In this document: positions 51,058-61,065 of the stretch, one piece after another
How the letters are laid out: each line of letters starts with the position of its first letter
How positions within the stretch are numbered: the first letter of the stretch is position 1
Source of the DNA: Streptococcus infantis ATCC 700779
Lineage (GTDB): Bacteria > Bacillota > Bacilli > Lactobacillales > Streptococcaceae
Length of the DNA: 64,000 nucleotides
Assembly (NCBI RefSeq): GCF_000187465.1
Contig: NZ_GL732439.1
Coordinates: 149,341 to 213,340, forward strand
Direction: 5' to 3'
Notes under the pieces: model-generated
What the model was told of the DNA's origin: nothing
The model's input: only the letters and a program-made list of their open reading frames with translations
Databases searched by the model: none
Made by a program: the position numbers and the translations under genes

Positions 51058-52209
51058 ATGAGAAGAAGCATAAAACCTTTTGTAGTCTATCTTTTCTTTC
51101 TCCTTGTGATAGGTGGTTTGATTTTTTTGGATCATCAACATCATCGACAGGCAGATGTGCAAGTAGAAAAAGCTGAGAAAACTACTCAAACCAGTGAAAC
51201 AGATAAGGAAAAGGTTGTTGAAGATAGATTAGCCACAATGACCTTGGAGGAGAAAGTCGGGCAATTATTCTGGGCTAGAGTTCCTGCCGATCATCAAATA
51301 GAAGATCTCAAATCCTATCATTTGTCTGGTTATATCTTATTTGGACGAGATTTTGAAGGACGAACCTTAGAGGATATGAAAGTTTTGACAAGTCGCTACC
51401 AAGCCGCTTCAAAGACTCCTTTATTGATTGGTTCCGATGAAGAAGGAGGAACAGTAACTCGTATCAGTTCTATTTTGGATACTTCTTTCCAATCTCCTAT
51501 GACCCTTTATCATCAAGGAGGGATGGAGGATGTTCTTTCTGATACTAGGAAAAAGGCAGAGGTGCTGAAATCTGTTGGTATCAATGCTGGACTCTTTCCA
51601 GTTGCGGATCTTGCAGGTGATTCATCAGCCTTTATTTACGATCGGACCATCGGACAAGATGCCCAAACAACTGCAAGTTATGTTAAGCAAGTTGTAGAAG
51701 AACTTCAAAAGAATAAGGTCGGTTCAACCTTGAAGCATTTCCCAGGGTATGGTGATAATGGAGACAGTCATACCGACATTATCCAAGACAACCGCTCTTT
51801 GGAAGATTTAAGACAAGCAGATTTTCTACCCTTTCAAGCTGGCATAGATGCAGGTGCGGATAGTATTTTAATTTCTCACAACATCCTGACTAAAATTGAT
51901 ACAGTGCCGTCATCTATCTCGCCAAAAATCAACGAAATTCTTCGCAAGGAGCTGAATTTTAAAGGTGTCATAATGACGGATGATTTAGATATGGCAGGAT
52001 TAGCCGATTTTGTCAGTCAGGATGAAGCTGCTCTCCAGGTAATATTAGCTGGAAATGATCTAATCCTAGGTTCTTCCTACCAAACTCAGATTCCTTATCT
52101 ATTAAAGAAAATTTCTTCTGGGGACTTGACAGAAGAACGTATTGATGAGTCTGTAAGACGTATTTTAGCATGGAAATATGACTTGGGATTATTCGATATG
52201 TCTCAGTAA
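51058..52209 (+). CDS. Glycoside hydrolase family 3 protein (beta-N-acetylhexosaminidase-like)
   Basis: A secreted or membrane-anchored GH3/NagZ-like enzyme. N-terminal hydrophobic anchor (VVYLFFLLVIGGLIFL, about 9-24), a Glu/Lys/Thr linker, then the GH3 barrel: KHFPGYGDNGDSHTD near 225-239 (NagZ signature with His replaced by Tyr in FPGHG) and nucleophile-bearing VIMTDDLDMAGL near 304-315. 383 residues from the chosen ATG at 51058. The frame is open 25 codons upstream, but a TGGTATAAT extended -10 ends 10 bases before this ATG, which places the start here. Confidence 0.85.
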   Translation: MRRSIKPFVVYLFFLLVIGGLIFLDHQHHRQADVQVEKAEKTTQTSETDKEKVVEDRLATMTLEEKVGQLFWARVPADHQIEDLKSYHLSGYILFGRDFEGRTLEDMKVLTSRYQAASKTPLLIGSDEEGGTVTRISSILDTSFQSPMTLYHQGGMEDVLSDTRKKAEVLKSVGINAGLFPVADLAGDSSAFIYDRTIGQDAQTTASYVKQVVEELQKNKVGSTLKHFPGYGDNGDSHTDIIQDNRSLEDLRQADFLPFQAGIDAGADSILISHNILTKIDTVPSSISPKINEILRKELNFKGVIMTDDLDMAGLADFVSQDEAALQVILAGNDLILGSSYQTQIPYLLKKISSGDLTEERIDESVRRILAWKYDLGLFDMSQ

Positions 52210-52336
52210 AAGGAAACGTCATTTATAAAATCATGCAGAAACCTTTGAAGGAAAGCCTTCTATTGGTTGTGAAAAGGTCAAATCCTTGCAGGTTGGATTG
52301 ATTTGTGTTATACTAATAACAAGAATATAAGAAAGA

Positions 52337-52360
52337 GAGGCGGGGAGATATCTTCGCCTC
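52337..52360 (+). promoter_or_regulatory. Hairpin in the rimP leader
   Basis: GAGGCGgggagatatcttCGCCTC stem-loop lying 15-38 bp before the rimP start; a candidate leader structure of the rimP-infB operon. Confidence 0.45.
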
Positions 52361-52374
52361 TTGCTTATGAGGAG

Positions 52375-52854
52375 GTGGACGCAATCGCAACTATCGTTGA
52401 ATTAGTCAGAGAAGTCGTAGAACCTGTTATTGAAGCTCCTTTTGAACTCGTAGATATCGAGTACGGAAAGATTGGCAGTGACATGATTCTTAGTATTTTT
52501 GTAGACAAGCCTGAAGGAATCACCTTGAATGATACGGCAGACTTGACTGAAATTATCAGTCCTGTCCTAGATACTATCAAGCCGGATCCCTTCCCAGAAC
52601 AATATTTCCTAGAAATAACAAGTCCAGGATTGGAGCGTCCTTTGAAAACCAAGGAAGCAGTCGCTGGAGCGGTTGGGAAATACATCCATGTCGGGCTCTA
52701 TCAAGCCATCGATAAGCAAAAGGTTTTTGAAGGAACCTTGTTGTCCTTTGAAGAGGATGAGTTAACTATGGAATATATGGATAAAACTCGCAAGAAAACA
52801 GTCCGAATTCCATATAACTTGGTATCAAAAGCACGTTTAGCAGTAAAATTATAG
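52375..52854 (+). CDS. rimP: Ribosome maturation factor RimP
   Basis: Required for 30S assembly. It shows [20 protein letters not shown] near residues 23-42 and [12 protein letters not shown] near 82-93, the family signature. The GTG at 52375 gives the known N-terminus [13 protein letters not shown]; the frame is open upstream but that part is not conserved. The ribosome site GAGGA abuts the start unusually closely. 159 residues. First gene of rimP-nusA-ylxR-ylxQ-infB. Confidence 0.93.
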   Translation: MDAIATIVELVREVVEPVIEAPFELVDIEYGKIGSDMILSIFVDKPEGITLNDTADLTEIISPVLDTIKPDPFPEQYFLEITSPGLERPLKTKEAVAGAVGKYIHVGLYQAIDKQKVFEGTLLSFEEDELTMEYMDKTRKKTVRIPYNLVSKARLAVKL

Positions 52855-52895
52855 AAAGAAAGGATAACTTTTGAGAATTCAAAAGTAAAAAGAAC

Positions 52896-54032
52896 ATGAG
52901 TAAAGAAATGCTAGAGGCCTTCCGCATTTTGGAAGAAGACAAGGGAATCAAGAAAGAAGATATCATCGACGCAGTCGTAGAATCACTTCGTTCTGCTTAC
53001 CGTAGACGCTATGGTCAATCTGATAGTGTAGCTATTGATTTCAACGAAAAGACAGGGGACTTTACTGTCTATACTGTCCGTGAAGTTGTTGATGAAGTAT
53101 TTGATAGCCGTTTGGAAATCAGTTTAAAAGATGCCCTTGCTATTAATTCAGCCTATGAGCTTGGTGACAAAATCAAATTTGAAGAGGCACCAGGGGAGTT
53201 TGGTCGTGTAGCAGCCCAATCTGCGAAACAAACAATCATGGAAAAAATGCGTAAGCAAACACGTGCCATTACCTACAATACATACAAAGAGCATGAACAA
53301 GAAATCATGTCAGGTACAGTAGAACGTTTTGACAACCGCTTCATTTATGTCAATCTTGGCAGCATCGAAGCCCAATTGTCTAAACAAGACCAAATTCCTG
53401 GAGAAGTTTTTGCTTCTCATGACCGTATTGAAGTCTATGTCTACAAAGTGGAAGACAACCCTCGTGGAGTTAACGTTTTTGTAAGTCGTAGCCATCCAGA
53501 AATGATCAAGCGTTTGATGGAACAAGAAATTCCAGAAGTGTACGATGGAACTGTTGAAATCATGAGCGTAGCCCGTGAAGCAGGTGACCGTACAAAGGTT
53601 GCTGTTCGTAGTCACAATCCTAACGTGGATGCTATCGGAACAATCGTTGGACGTGGTGGAGCGAACATCAAGAAAATCACTAGCAAATTCCACCCAGCTC
53701 GCTACGATGCTAAGAGTGACCGCATGGTACCGGTAGAAGAAAACATCGACGTTATCGAGTGGGTAGCAGATCCAGCTGAGTTTATTTACAATGCTATTGC
53801 TCCTGCTGAAGTTGACCAAGTTATCTTTGATGAAAATGACAGCAAACGTGCCTTAGTCGTTGTGCCGGATAACAAACTATCACTTGCTATCGGTCGTCGT
53901 GGACAAAATGTTCGCTTAGCAGCACATTTGACTGGTTACCGTATCGATATCAAGTCTGCAAGTGAATTTGAAGCTATGGAAGAAGCAGGTCAAGTGGATT
54001 ACGCTGAAACAGACGAATTGACTGAAGAATAA
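52896..54032 (+). CDS. nusA: Transcription termination/antitermination factor NusA
   Basis: Binds RNA polymerase and nascent RNA. N-terminal domain (1-125), S1 domain (about 130-200), then two KH domains including [15 protein letters not shown] near 251-265 and [17 protein letters not shown] near 331-347. 378 residues: the Firmicute form without C-terminal acidic repeats. AGAAAGGA lies well upstream. Confidence 0.96.
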   Translation: MSKEMLEAFRILEEDKGIKKEDIIDAVVESLRSAYRRRYGQSDSVAIDFNEKTGDFTVYTVREVVDEVFDSRLEISLKDALAINSAYELGDKIKFEEAPGEFGRVAAQSAKQTIMEKMRKQTRAITYNTYKEHEQEIMSGTVERFDNRFIYVNLGSIEAQLSKQDQIPGEVFASHDRIEVYVYKVEDNPRGVNVFVSRSHPEMIKRLMEQEIPEVYDGTVEIMSVAREAGDRTKVAVRSHNPNVDAIGTIVGRGGANIKKITSKFHPARYDAKSDRMVPVEENIDVIEWVADPAEFIYNAIAPAEVDQVIFDENDSKRALVVVPDNKLSLAIGRRGQNVRLAAHLTGYRIDIKSASEFEAMEEAGQVDYAETDELTEE

Positions 54033-54053
54033 GATCTGCTATAGGAGGGAAAG

Positions 54054-54347
54054 ATGAAAACAAGAAAAATCCCTTTGCGCAAGTCTGTTGTTTCCAACGA
54101 TGTGATTGACAAGCGAGATTTACTTCGTATTGTCAAGAATAAAGAAGGTGAGGTCTTTATCGACTCGACAGGCAAGGCTAATGGCCGGGGTGCTTATATC
54201 AAGCTAGACAATGCAGAAGCCCTAGAGGCTAAAAAGAAAAAAGTCTTTAACCGTAGCTTTAATATGGAAGTCGAAGAAAGCTTTTATGACGAGTTGATCG
54301 CCTATGTTGATCACAAAGTAAAAAGAAGAGAGTTAGGACTTGAATAA
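54054..54347 (+). CDS. ylxR: YlxR family RNA-binding protein
   Basis: 97 residues, basic, with IPLRKSVVSN (Cys of the usual RKC motif replaced by Ser) and GRGAYIK near 43-49. Recent work on family members links YlxR to RNase P control (RnpM). GGAGGG precedes the ATG; it overlaps ylxQ by eight bases. Confidence 0.92.
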   Translation: MKTRKIPLRKSVVSNDVIDKRDLLRIVKNKEGEVFIDSTGKANGRGAYIKLDNAEALEAKKKKVFNRSFNMEVEESFYDELIAYVDHKVKRRELGLE

Positions 54348-54639
54348 GCAAAAAGTAAGTAATCTCTTGGGATTGGCTCAGCGAGCAGGGAAAATCATCT
54401 CGGGTGAAGAAATGGTAGTCAAAGCCATTCAAGACCGGAAAGTTAAATTGGTATTTCTAGCTTATGATGCTAGCCCAAATCTAACCAAGAAGATTCAGGA
54501 TAAAAGCCACTATTATCAAGTAGAAGTTATTACCGTGTTTTCAACACTGGAATTAAGCATAGCAGTCGGGAAATCAAGAAAAGTTTTGGCTGTGACAGAT
54601 GCTGGATTTACAAAGAAAATGAGGTCTCTTATGGAATAG
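54340..54639 (+). CDS. ylxQ: YlxQ, L7Ae-family RNA-binding protein
   Basis: 99 residues; [19 protein letters not shown] near 9-27 and [18 protein letters not shown] near 35-52 are the L7Ae/L30e fold signature. TTG start overlapping the end of ylxR, implying coupling. It probably binds a kink-turn RNA. Confidence 0.92.
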   Translation: MNKQKVSNLLGLAQRAGKIISGEEMVVKAIQDRKVKLVFLAYDASPNLTKKIQDKSHYYQVEVITVFSTLELSIAVGKSRKVLAVTDAGFTKKMRSLME

Positions 54640-54655
54640 AAGAGGAGGACATGAT

Positions 54656-57397
54656 TTGTCTAAGAAAAGATTGTACGAAATCGCAAAAGAACTTGGAAAA
54701 GAAAGTAAGGAAGTTGTAACGCGTGCAAAAGAGCTGGGCTTGGAAGTGAAAAGCCATGCTTCAAGCGTAGAGGCTGCTGCTGCTGAAAAAATTATAGCTA
54801 GCTTTAAGCCTGCTGCTCCTAAGGCAGAGGCAAAACCTGCAGCGGCAAAAGCAAGTGAAGCGAAGGTAGAAAGTAAACCAACTACGCCAGCAACTCCTAA
54901 GGAAGAAAAAGTTGTAGCTGCAAGACCACAGAGTCGAAACTTTAAGGCGGAACGTGAAGCGCGTGCCAAAGAGCAAGCGGAACGACGCAAGCAAAACAAG
55001 GGTAACAACCGCGATCAACAACAAAACGGTAACCGTCAAAAGAACGATAACCGTAATGGTGGCAAACCTGGTCAAGGGAACCGTGACAATCGTCGTTTTA
55101 ACGACCAAGGGAAGAAACCACAAGGCCAAGGAAATCGTGGCAATGATTATCGCCAACAAGCTGATAATCGTCCCAACCAAGCTGGTCCTCGTATTGACTT
55201 TAAAGCTCGAGCAGCAGCTCTGAAGGCTGAGCAAAATGCAGAATACGCACGCTCAAGCGAGGAACGCTTCAAACAGTCTCAAGTTGCCAAAGAAGCCTTG
55301 GCTCAAGCTAATAAACGCAAGGAGCCAGAAGAAATCTTTGAAGAAGTTGCTAAACTAGCTGAACAAACTCAGCCTGTAGTTGAAGTAGCTCCTGTAGCCA
55401 AAGAGGCTGTGGTGGATACACGTCGTAAAAAGCAAGCTCGACCAGCTAAAGAACGTGATGATTATGATCACGAGGAAGATGGTCCTAGAAAACAACAAAA
55501 GAATCGAAGTAGTCAGAATCAAGTGAGAAATCAAAGAAATAGTAACTGGAATAACAATAAGAAAAATAAAAAAGGCAATAAACAAAATAACCGTAATCAG
55601 GCTCCAAAACCTATTACAGAGCGTAAATTCCATGAATTGCCAACAGAATTTGAATATACAGATGGTATGACCGTTGCGGAAATCGCAAAACGTATCAAAC
55701 GTGAACCAGCTGAGATTGTTAAGAAACTATTTATGATGGGTGTTATGGCCACTCAAAACCAATCTTTGGATGGAGAAACAATCGAACTCCTCATGGTTGA
55801 TTATGGAATTGAAGCTAAACAAAAGGTAGAAGTGGACAATGCGGATATCGAACGTTTCTTCGTAGAAGATGGATATCTAAATGAAGACAAGTTGGTTGAA
55901 CGTCCACCAGTTGTAACTATCATGGGACACGTTGACCATGGTAAAACAACCCTTTTGGATACCCTACGTAATTCTCGTGTCGCTACAGGAGAAGCAGGTG
56001 GTATCACTCAGCATATTGGTGCCTACCAGATTGAGGAAAATGGTAAGAAGATTACCTTCCTTGATACACCAGGACACGCGGCCTTTACTTCTATGCGTGC
56101 ACGTGGTGCCTCTGTTACCGATATTACGATCTTGGTCGTAGCGGCAGATGACGGGGTTATGCCTCAAACTATCGAAGCCATCAACCACTCAAAAGCAGCT
56201 AATGTTCCAATCATTGTTGCTATTAACAAGATTGATAAACCAGGTGCCAACCCAGAACGTGTAATCGGCGAATTGGCTGAACACGGTGTTATGTCAACAG
56301 CTTGGGGTGGAGATTCTGAGTTTGTAGAAATCTCAGCTAAATTCAACCAAAATATCGATGAACTCTTGGAAACTGTTCTTCTTGTAGCTGAAATTCAAGA
56401 GCTCAAAGCAGACCCAACCGTTCGTGCCATCGGTACTGTTATCGAAGCTCGCTTGGATAAAGGAAAAGGTGCGGTTGCAACCCTCCTTGTTCAACAAGGT
56501 ACCTTGAATGTCCAAGACCCAATCGTTGTTGGTAATACTTTCGGACGTGTCCGTGCCATGACCAATGACCTTGGACGTCGTGTTAAGGTTGCAGGACCAT
56601 CAACACCAGTATCTATTACAGGTTTGAACGAAGCACCGATGGCGGGTGATCACTTTGCCGTTTATGAAGATGAAAAATCTGCTCGTGCAGCTGGTGAAGA
56701 ACGTGCCAAACGTGCTCTTATGAAGCAACGTCAAGCTACACAGCGTGTAAGCCTTGAAAACCTCTTTGATACTCTTAAAGCTGGTGAACTCAAGTCTGTT
56801 AACGTCATCATCAAAGCCGATGTCCAAGGTTCAGTTGAAGCCCTTTCTGCCTCACTACAAAAGATTGATGTGGAAGGTGTAAAAGTTACTATCGTCCACT
56901 CAGCAGTTGGTGCTATCAACGAATCTGACGTGACTCTTGCGGAAGCTTCAAATGCCTTCATCGTAGGTTTCAATGTACGTCCTACACCACAAGCTCGCCA
57001 ACAAGCAGAAGCAGACGATGTAGAAATCCGTCTCCACAGCATCATCTACAAGGTTATCGAAGAGATGGAAGAAGCCATGAAAGGTATGCTTGATCCAGAA
57101 TTTGAAGAAAAAGTTATCGGTGAGGCGATTATCCGTGAAACCTTCAAAGTGTCTAAAGTCGGAACAATCGGTGGATTTATGGTTACTAGCGGTAAAGTTA
57201 CCCGTGACTCTAAAGTCCGTGTTATTCGTGACGGTGTCGTTATTTACGATGGTGAACTTGCAAGCTTGAAACACTATAAAGATGACGTCAAAGAAGTTAC
57301 AAACGGCCGTGAAGGTGGTCTCATGATTGATGGCTACAATGATATCAAGATGGATGATGTGATTGAAGCCTATGTCATGGAAGAAATTAAACGCTAA
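54656..57397 (+). CDS. infB: Translation initiation factor IF-2
   Basis: GTPase that brings fMet-tRNA to the 30S subunit. An N-terminal helical module ([18 protein letters not shown]), a long Ala/Lys then Asn/Gln/Arg-rich disordered region (about 60-310), a second IF2N module ([20 protein letters not shown]), the G domain with [11 protein letters not shown] near 424, DTPGHAAF near 470 and NKIDKP near 524, then domains II-IV. 913 residues. The start is TTG after AGGAGGAC. Confidence 0.96.
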   Translation: MSKKRLYEIAKELGKESKEVVTRAKELGLEVKSHASSVEAAAAEKIIASFKPAAPKAEAKPAAAKASEAKVESKPTTPATPKEEKVVAARPQSRNFKAEREARAKEQAERRKQNKGNNRDQQQNGNRQKNDNRNGGKPGQGNRDNRRFNDQGKKPQGQGNRGNDYRQQADNRPNQAGPRIDFKARAAALKAEQNAEYARSSEERFKQSQVAKEALAQANKRKEPEEIFEEVAKLAEQTQPVVEVAPVAKEAVVDTRRKKQARPAKERDDYDHEEDGPRKQQKNRSSQNQVRNQRNSNWNNNKKNKKGNKQNNRNQAPKPITERKFHELPTEFEYTDGMTVAEIAKRIKREPAEIVKKLFMMGVMATQNQSLDGETIELLMVDYGIEAKQKVEVDNADIERFFVEDGYLNEDKLVERPPVVTIMGHVDHGKTTLLDTLRNSRVATGEAGGITQHIGAYQIEENGKKITFLDTPGHAAFTSMRARGASVTDITILVVAADDGVMPQTIEAINHSKAANVPIIVAINKIDKPGANPERVIGELAEHGVMSTAWGGDSEFVEISAKFNQNIDELLETVLLVAEIQELKADPTVRAIGTVIEARLDKGKGAVATLLVQQGTLNVQDPIVVGNTFGRVRAMTNDLGRRVKVAGPSTPVSITGLNEAPMAGDHFAVYEDEKSARAAGEERAKRALMKQRQATQRVSLENLFDTLKAGELKSVNVIIKADVQGSVEALSASLQKIDVEGVKVTIVHSAVGAINESDVTLAEASNAFIVGFNVRPTPQARQQAEADDVEIRLHSIIYKVIEEMEEAMKGMLDPEFEEKVIGEAIIRETFKVSKVGTIGGFMVTSGKVTRDSKVRVIRDGVVIYDGELASLKHYKDDVKEVTNGREGGLMIDGYNDIKMDDVIEAYVMEEIKR

Positions 57398-57647
57398 GAT
57401 TTTTGCTCCTTTCTTAGGTGGTGTGGGACGCAAGCAAACCCAAGGTTTCATTGCTTATTTTTGAGCCTAGAGTCTCAAAAATCCCCAGTGATTGAACTGA
57501 ATGATCAGCCCAATCACTTTCACCACGGCGAAAGAAGCGGATGATTTCAAATTGAACTTCGTTTCAATTTGAATTGAAAATCAATAAGTTTAAAAATAGC
57601 TAGGTCTGCTGGCCTAGCTTTTGATTCAATAGAGAGGAAGGAATAGC
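57398..57647. other. infB-rbfA intergenic region
   Basis: 250 bp without a gene: the repeat copy at 57413-57486, a second inverted pair (CAAATTGAA...TTCAATTTG near 57550-57572), a GCTAGG/CCTAGC hairpin at 57598-57624, and the rbfA ribosome site GAGAGGAAGG. Confidence 0.5.
57413..57486 (-). repeat. Intergenic repeat copy B
   Basis: Reverse-complement relative of 42242-42318 (see copy A), with the same TTTTTGAG/CTCAAAAA stem. Confidence 0.65.
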
Positions 57648-57998
57648 ATGGGAAATCATTTCCGTACGGATCGTGTAGGCATGGAAATCAAGCGTGAAGT
57701 CAATGAGATTTTGCAAAAGAAAGTCCGTGATCCTCGTGTCCAAGGCGTGACCATCACAGATGTTCAGATGCTAGGTGACTTATCTGTAGCTAAGGTTTAC
57801 TACACCATTTTGAGTAATCTTGCTTCAGATAATCAAAAGGCCCAAATTGGCCTTGAAAAAGCAACCGGAACTATCAAACGTGAGCTTGGTCACAATTTGA
57901 AATTGTATAAAATTCCAGACTTGACCTTTGTCAAAGACGAATCCATCGAGTATGGAAACAAGATTGACGAAATGTTACGCAATCTGGATAAGAAATAA
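57648..57998 (+). CDS. rbfA: Ribosome-binding factor A
   Basis: Late 30S assembly factor with a KH-like fold: [20 protein letters not shown] near residues 6-25, VRDPRV, then [20 protein letters not shown] near 73. 116 residues. Separated from infB by a repeat-bearing spacer. Confidence 0.95.
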   Translation: MGNHFRTDRVGMEIKREVNEILQKKVRDPRVQGVTITDVQMLGDLSVAKVYYTILSNLASDNQKAQIGLEKATGTIKRELGHNLKLYKIPDLTFVKDESIEYGNKIDEMLRNLDKK

Positions 57999-58024
57999 GA
58001 AAGAGGGATAACCCTCTTTTTTGT
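57998..58024 (+). terminator. rbfA terminator
   Basis: AAGAGGGataaCCCTCTTTTTT stem with T-run. Confidence 0.88.
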
Positions 58025-58116
58025 ATAAAAAATAAGGCAGCGGGTGAAAACGCTTTATATTTTTTTAAATATGTGGTATGATATTGTATAATATAAAATT
58101 TAAGGGAGATATTAAA

Positions 58117-58896
58117 ATGGCTGAGCAAGATTTAGCTATGCAAGTATTGGAACAAGTGGTGAAACTACCTGTTGTGAAAGTTGATCGTTCAAAGTTTTTA
58201 GTGGATAAGTTTTCTAAAGAATTAGATCCGAAGGATATCTCAACATTATTGGAGCAGGGTCCTTCTAGCTTGCTATCTCAGGAAATCTTAGATAGAGTTG
58301 CTAATGCTTGTATTATGGATAATGTCTTGCTGGCCAGTGGGACCTCTGTTTTGGCTGGATTGCCTGGTGGGCTTGCCATGGCAATTACCATACCAGCAGA
58401 TGTAGCTCAATTTTATGCTTTTTCATTAAAATTAGCTCAAGAATTGGGATATATTTACGGTTACGATGACCTTTGGGCTTCTCGTGATGAATTAAGTGAG
58501 GATGCTCAAAATACCCTCTTGCTATATCTTGGTGTCATGCTTGGGGTAAATGGTACAGCTGCCTTGCTTCGAGCAGGAGGTGTTGCTGTTGCTAAGCAAG
58601 TGATGAAAACTGTTCCTCAGAAAGCCTTGACAAAGACGCTCTGGTATCCAATTTTGAAAAAAGTTTTGAAAATTTTTGGTGTTAATCTGACAAAGGGAGG
58701 CCTAGCCAAAGGAATGGGGAAATTCATTCCTATCTTAGGTGGTATTATTTCAGGTGGCTTAACATTTGCGACCATGAAACCAATGGGAGAAAGCTTGCAA
58801 CAGGAGTTATCTAAATTAGTTAACTATAATGAAGAGCAATATCAAGAAGATATAGAAACTATTCGAAAAGAAGCAGAAATCATCGAAGCAGAGTAA
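58117..58896 (+). CDS. EcsC-like protein of unknown function
   Basis: 259 residues with several glycine/alanine-rich hydrophobic helices (LAGLPGGLAMAITIPADVAQ near 79-98, then LLYLGVMLGVNGTAALLRAG near 142-161) and a third near GKFIPILGGIISGGLTFA. This arrangement resembles EcsC-family proteins, which are membrane-associated and poorly understood. The acidic C-terminus ends in EAEIIEAE. The ATG at 58117 follows AAGGGAG; upstream codons overlap the TATAAT -10 (58087-58092). It forms a single-gene unit between terminators. Confidence 0.75.
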   Translation: MAEQDLAMQVLEQVVKLPVVKVDRSKFLVDKFSKELDPKDISTLLEQGPSSLLSQEILDRVANACIMDNVLLASGTSVLAGLPGGLAMAITIPADVAQFYAFSLKLAQELGYIYGYDDLWASRDELSEDAQNTLLLYLGVMLGVNGTAALLRAGGVAVAKQVMKTVPQKALTKTLWYPILKKVLKIFGVNLTKGGLAKGMGKFIPILGGIISGGLTFATMKPMGESLQQELSKLVNYNEEQYQEDIETIRKEAEIIEAE

Positions 58897-58903
58897 TAGG
58901 AAG

Positions 58904-58935
58904 AAACTAGTAGGCTTGTACTGCTAGTTTTTTTA
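58904..58935 (+). terminator. Terminator after the EcsC-like gene
   Basis: AAACTAGTAGgcttgtaCTGCTAGTTTTTTT stem with T-run. Confidence 0.85.
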
Positions 58936-58997
58936 TCCAAGCCCTTGTGGTATAATGAAAAAAGAAAATCCTGTGTGAAAACAGAATGGAGGTTCTC

Positions 58998-59231
58998 ATG
59001 GACAATATAATCGATGTATCAATTCCAGTTGCGGAAGTGGTGGATAAACATCCAGAAGTTTTAGATATTTTGGTTGAGCTTGGTTTTAAACCTCTTGCAA
59101 ATCCCTTGATGCGAAATACGGTTGGGCGTAAAGTATCGCTTAAACAAGGCTCAAAGCTTGAAGGGACTCCTATGGATAAGATTGTGCGTACGCTTGAAGC
59201 AAATGGTTACGAAGTGATCGGGTTAGACTAA
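58998..59231 (+). CDS. DUF1858 domain protein
   Basis: 77 residues, a small helical domain: VAEVVDKHPEVLDILVELGF near 10-29. The ATG at 58998 is used because GGAGG lies nine bases upstream; the longer frame begins within that site. It overlaps the next gene by one base (TAATG). DUF1858 domains often accompany hemerythrin/DUF438 proteins and are suspected to bind redox-active ligands. Confidence 0.9.
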   Translation: MDNIIDVSIPVAEVVDKHPEVLDILVELGFKPLANPLMRNTVGRKVSLKQGSKLEGTPMDKIVRTLEANGYEVIGLD

Positions 59232-60565
59232 TGACAGATGAACGTATTCATATCCTGCGGGATATTTTATTAGAATTGCATAATGGAGCCTCTCCAGAGT
59301 CCGTTCAGGAACGCTTTGATGCGACCTTTACTGGTGTATCAGCTATCGAGATTTCTCTTATGGAGCATGAGTTGATGAACTCTGACTCAGGCGTAACCTT
59401 TGAAGATGTCATGGAACTCTGTGATGTTCATGCCAATCTCTTTAAAAATGCTGTTAAGGGTGTCGAAGTTGAGGACACCGATCATCCTGGTCACCCTGTG
59501 CGTGTCTTTAAGGATGAAAATCTAGCCCTCCGTGCTGCTCTGATTCGGGTCCGTAGATTGCTCTCGACTTATGAATCTGTGGACGATGAGGAAATGCTGG
59601 CGGAGATGCGTAAGGGTTTGGTACGTCAGATGGGGCTTGTTGGTCAATTTGATATCCACTACCAGCGCAAGGAAGAGCTCTTTTTTCCTATCATGGAACG
59701 TTATGGACATGATTCACCTCCCAAAGTCATGTGGGGAGTGGATGATCAGATTAGGGATCTCTTTCAAACAGCCTTAGTGGCAACTAAGTCGCTCCCAGAA
59801 GTGCCAATTTCCACCGTAAAGGAAGCTTTTGAAGCTTTTGCGACAGAGTTTGAAAGTATGATTTTTAAGGAAGAATCAATCCTTCTCATGATTCTGCTTG
59901 AATCCTTTACCCAGGATGACTGGATTCAGATTGCTGAGGAAAGTGATGCCTATGGATATGCTATTATCCGCCCGTCTGAGAAATGGGTTCCTGAACGTCA
60001 ACGTTTTGTTGAGGAGAAAAGTGTAGAAGAACCAACTCAGCCAGAAACTGTAGATGGACAAGTTCAGCAAGTGATCGATACGCCAGAAGGTCAGTTTACT
60101 ATCACCTTTACACCAAAGGAAAAGGAAACGGTGCTAGATCGCAATAGCCAGCAGGCTTTTGGCAATGGTTATCTCTCAGTTGAACAAGCCAATCTTATCC
60201 TTAATCACCTCCCTATGGAGATTACCTTTGTTAATAAGAATGATATCTTCCAGTATTATAATGACAATACTCCAGCGGATGAAATGATTTTCAAGAGGAC
60301 ACCGTCTCAAGTTGGACGAAATGTCGAACTCTGCCACCCGCCAAAATATTTGGATAAAGTCAAAACGATTATGCAAGGTCTTCGTGAGGGGAAAAAAGAC
60401 AAGTACGAGATGTGGTTCAAGTCCGAGTCACGAGGTAAGTTTGTCCATGTTACCTACGCTGCAGTACATGATGAAAATGGGGAATTTCAAGGAGTCTTGG
60501 AATATGTTCAGGATATCCAACCTTACCGTGAGATTGATACAGACTTTTTCCGTGGATTAGAATAA
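59231..60565 (+). CDS. DUF438 / hemerythrin-like / PAS sensor protein
   Basis: 444 residues in three parts. DUF438 (about 1-80). A hemerythrin-like four-helix part with spaced His/Glu ligands (CDVHANLF near 65, DTDHPGHP near 83, FDIHYQRKEELFFPIMERYGH near 139, FKEESILL near 216). A C-terminal PAS domain (about 330-440, with NGYLSVEQANLILNHLPMEI and FHGV-like FQGVLEYVQDI). The likely role is sensing iron, oxygen or NO. It is translationally coupled to the DUF1858 gene. Confidence 0.9.
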   Translation: MTDERIHILRDILLELHNGASPESVQERFDATFTGVSAIEISLMEHELMNSDSGVTFEDVMELCDVHANLFKNAVKGVEVEDTDHPGHPVRVFKDENLALRAALIRVRRLLSTYESVDDEEMLAEMRKGLVRQMGLVGQFDIHYQRKEELFFPIMERYGHDSPPKVMWGVDDQIRDLFQTALVATKSLPEVPISTVKEAFEAFATEFESMIFKEESILLMILLESFTQDDWIQIAEESDAYGYAIIRPSEKWVPERQRFVEEKSVEEPTQPETVDGQVQQVIDTPEGQFTITFTPKEKETVLDRNSQQAFGNGYLSVEQANLILNHLPMEITFVNKNDIFQYYNDNTPADEMIFKRTPSQVGRNVELCHPPKYLDKVKTIMQGLREGKKDKYEMWFKSESRGKFVHVTYAAVHDENGEFQGVLEYVQDIQPYREIDTDFFRGLE

Positions 60566-60574
60566 GGAGAAAAA

Positions 60575-60829
60575 ATGAGTTACGAGCAAGAATTTATGAA
60601 GGAATTTGAAGCCTGGGTTAATACCCAAATCATGATTAACGATATGGCACATAAGGAAAGTCAAAAGGTCTATGAAGAAGATCAAGATGAGCGCGCTAAA
60701 GATGCCATGATTCGCTACGAGAGTCGCTTGGATGCCTACCAGTTCTTACTAGGTAAATTTGAAAACTTCAAGGCAGGCAAGGGATTCCATGATTTACCAG
60801 AAGGTTTGTTTGGCGAGAGAAATTATTAA
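60575..60829 (+). CDS. DUF1912 family protein
   Basis: 84 residues, highly charged and helical (EQEFMKEFEAWVNTQIMIND at 4-23). AAGGAG precedes the ATG, nine bases after the DUF438 gene. A streptococcal family of unknown function, probably cotranscribed with the sensor. Confidence 0.85.
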   Translation: MSYEQEFMKEFEAWVNTQIMINDMAHKESQKVYEEDQDERAKDAMIRYESRLDAYQFLLGKFENFKAGKGFHDLPEGLFGERNY

Positions 60830-60846
60830 TGTTTAGAAATTGGAAA

Positions 60847-61024
60847 GGAGGCTGGGACAAAAGTCCTAGCCTCTCAATTGTCTTTGGATTGTCGAGCAAG
60901 ACGCAGTGGTTGAGTGGGCTCTACTACGCTGATTTTATCAGCTTTTACAGCCCTACTCAACTGTGCGGAGGTGGGACGACGAAATCGAATTCTAACGAAT
61001 TACCGATTTCTGTCCCACTCTCTT
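60847..61024 (+). repeat. Structured ~178-bp intergenic repeat
   Basis: Three consecutive hairpins: AGGCTGGGAC/GTCCTAGCCT; TGAGTGGGCT/AGCCCTACTCA around GCTGATTTTATCAGC; and GTGGGAC..GAAATCG..CGATTTC.GTCCCAC. Such tripartite sequences recur in mitis-group genomes from my recollection. It ends with TTTTTC and probably acts as the terminator of the DUF1858-DUF1912 operon. Confidence 0.6.
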
Positions 61025-61049
61025 TTTCATTGTTCCTTGAACCTTTTTG

Positions 61050-61065
61050 TGTTACAATGTTAGCA
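61050..61065 (+). promoter_or_regulatory. Extended -10 promoter at the DUF4651 start
   Basis: TGTTACAAT (61050-61058) with the ATG seven bases downstream at 61065; no ribosome site between, suggesting a leaderless transcript. Confidence 0.5.

Noticed and set aside
53310-53819. 169-codon minus-strand frame within nusA
   Set aside because: Antisense of a conserved essential gene; no ribosome site and no recognisable motif.
56948-57451. 167-codon minus-strand frame across the 3' end of infB
   Set aside because: Antisense shadow; composition mirrors the infB codons and the intergenic repeat.
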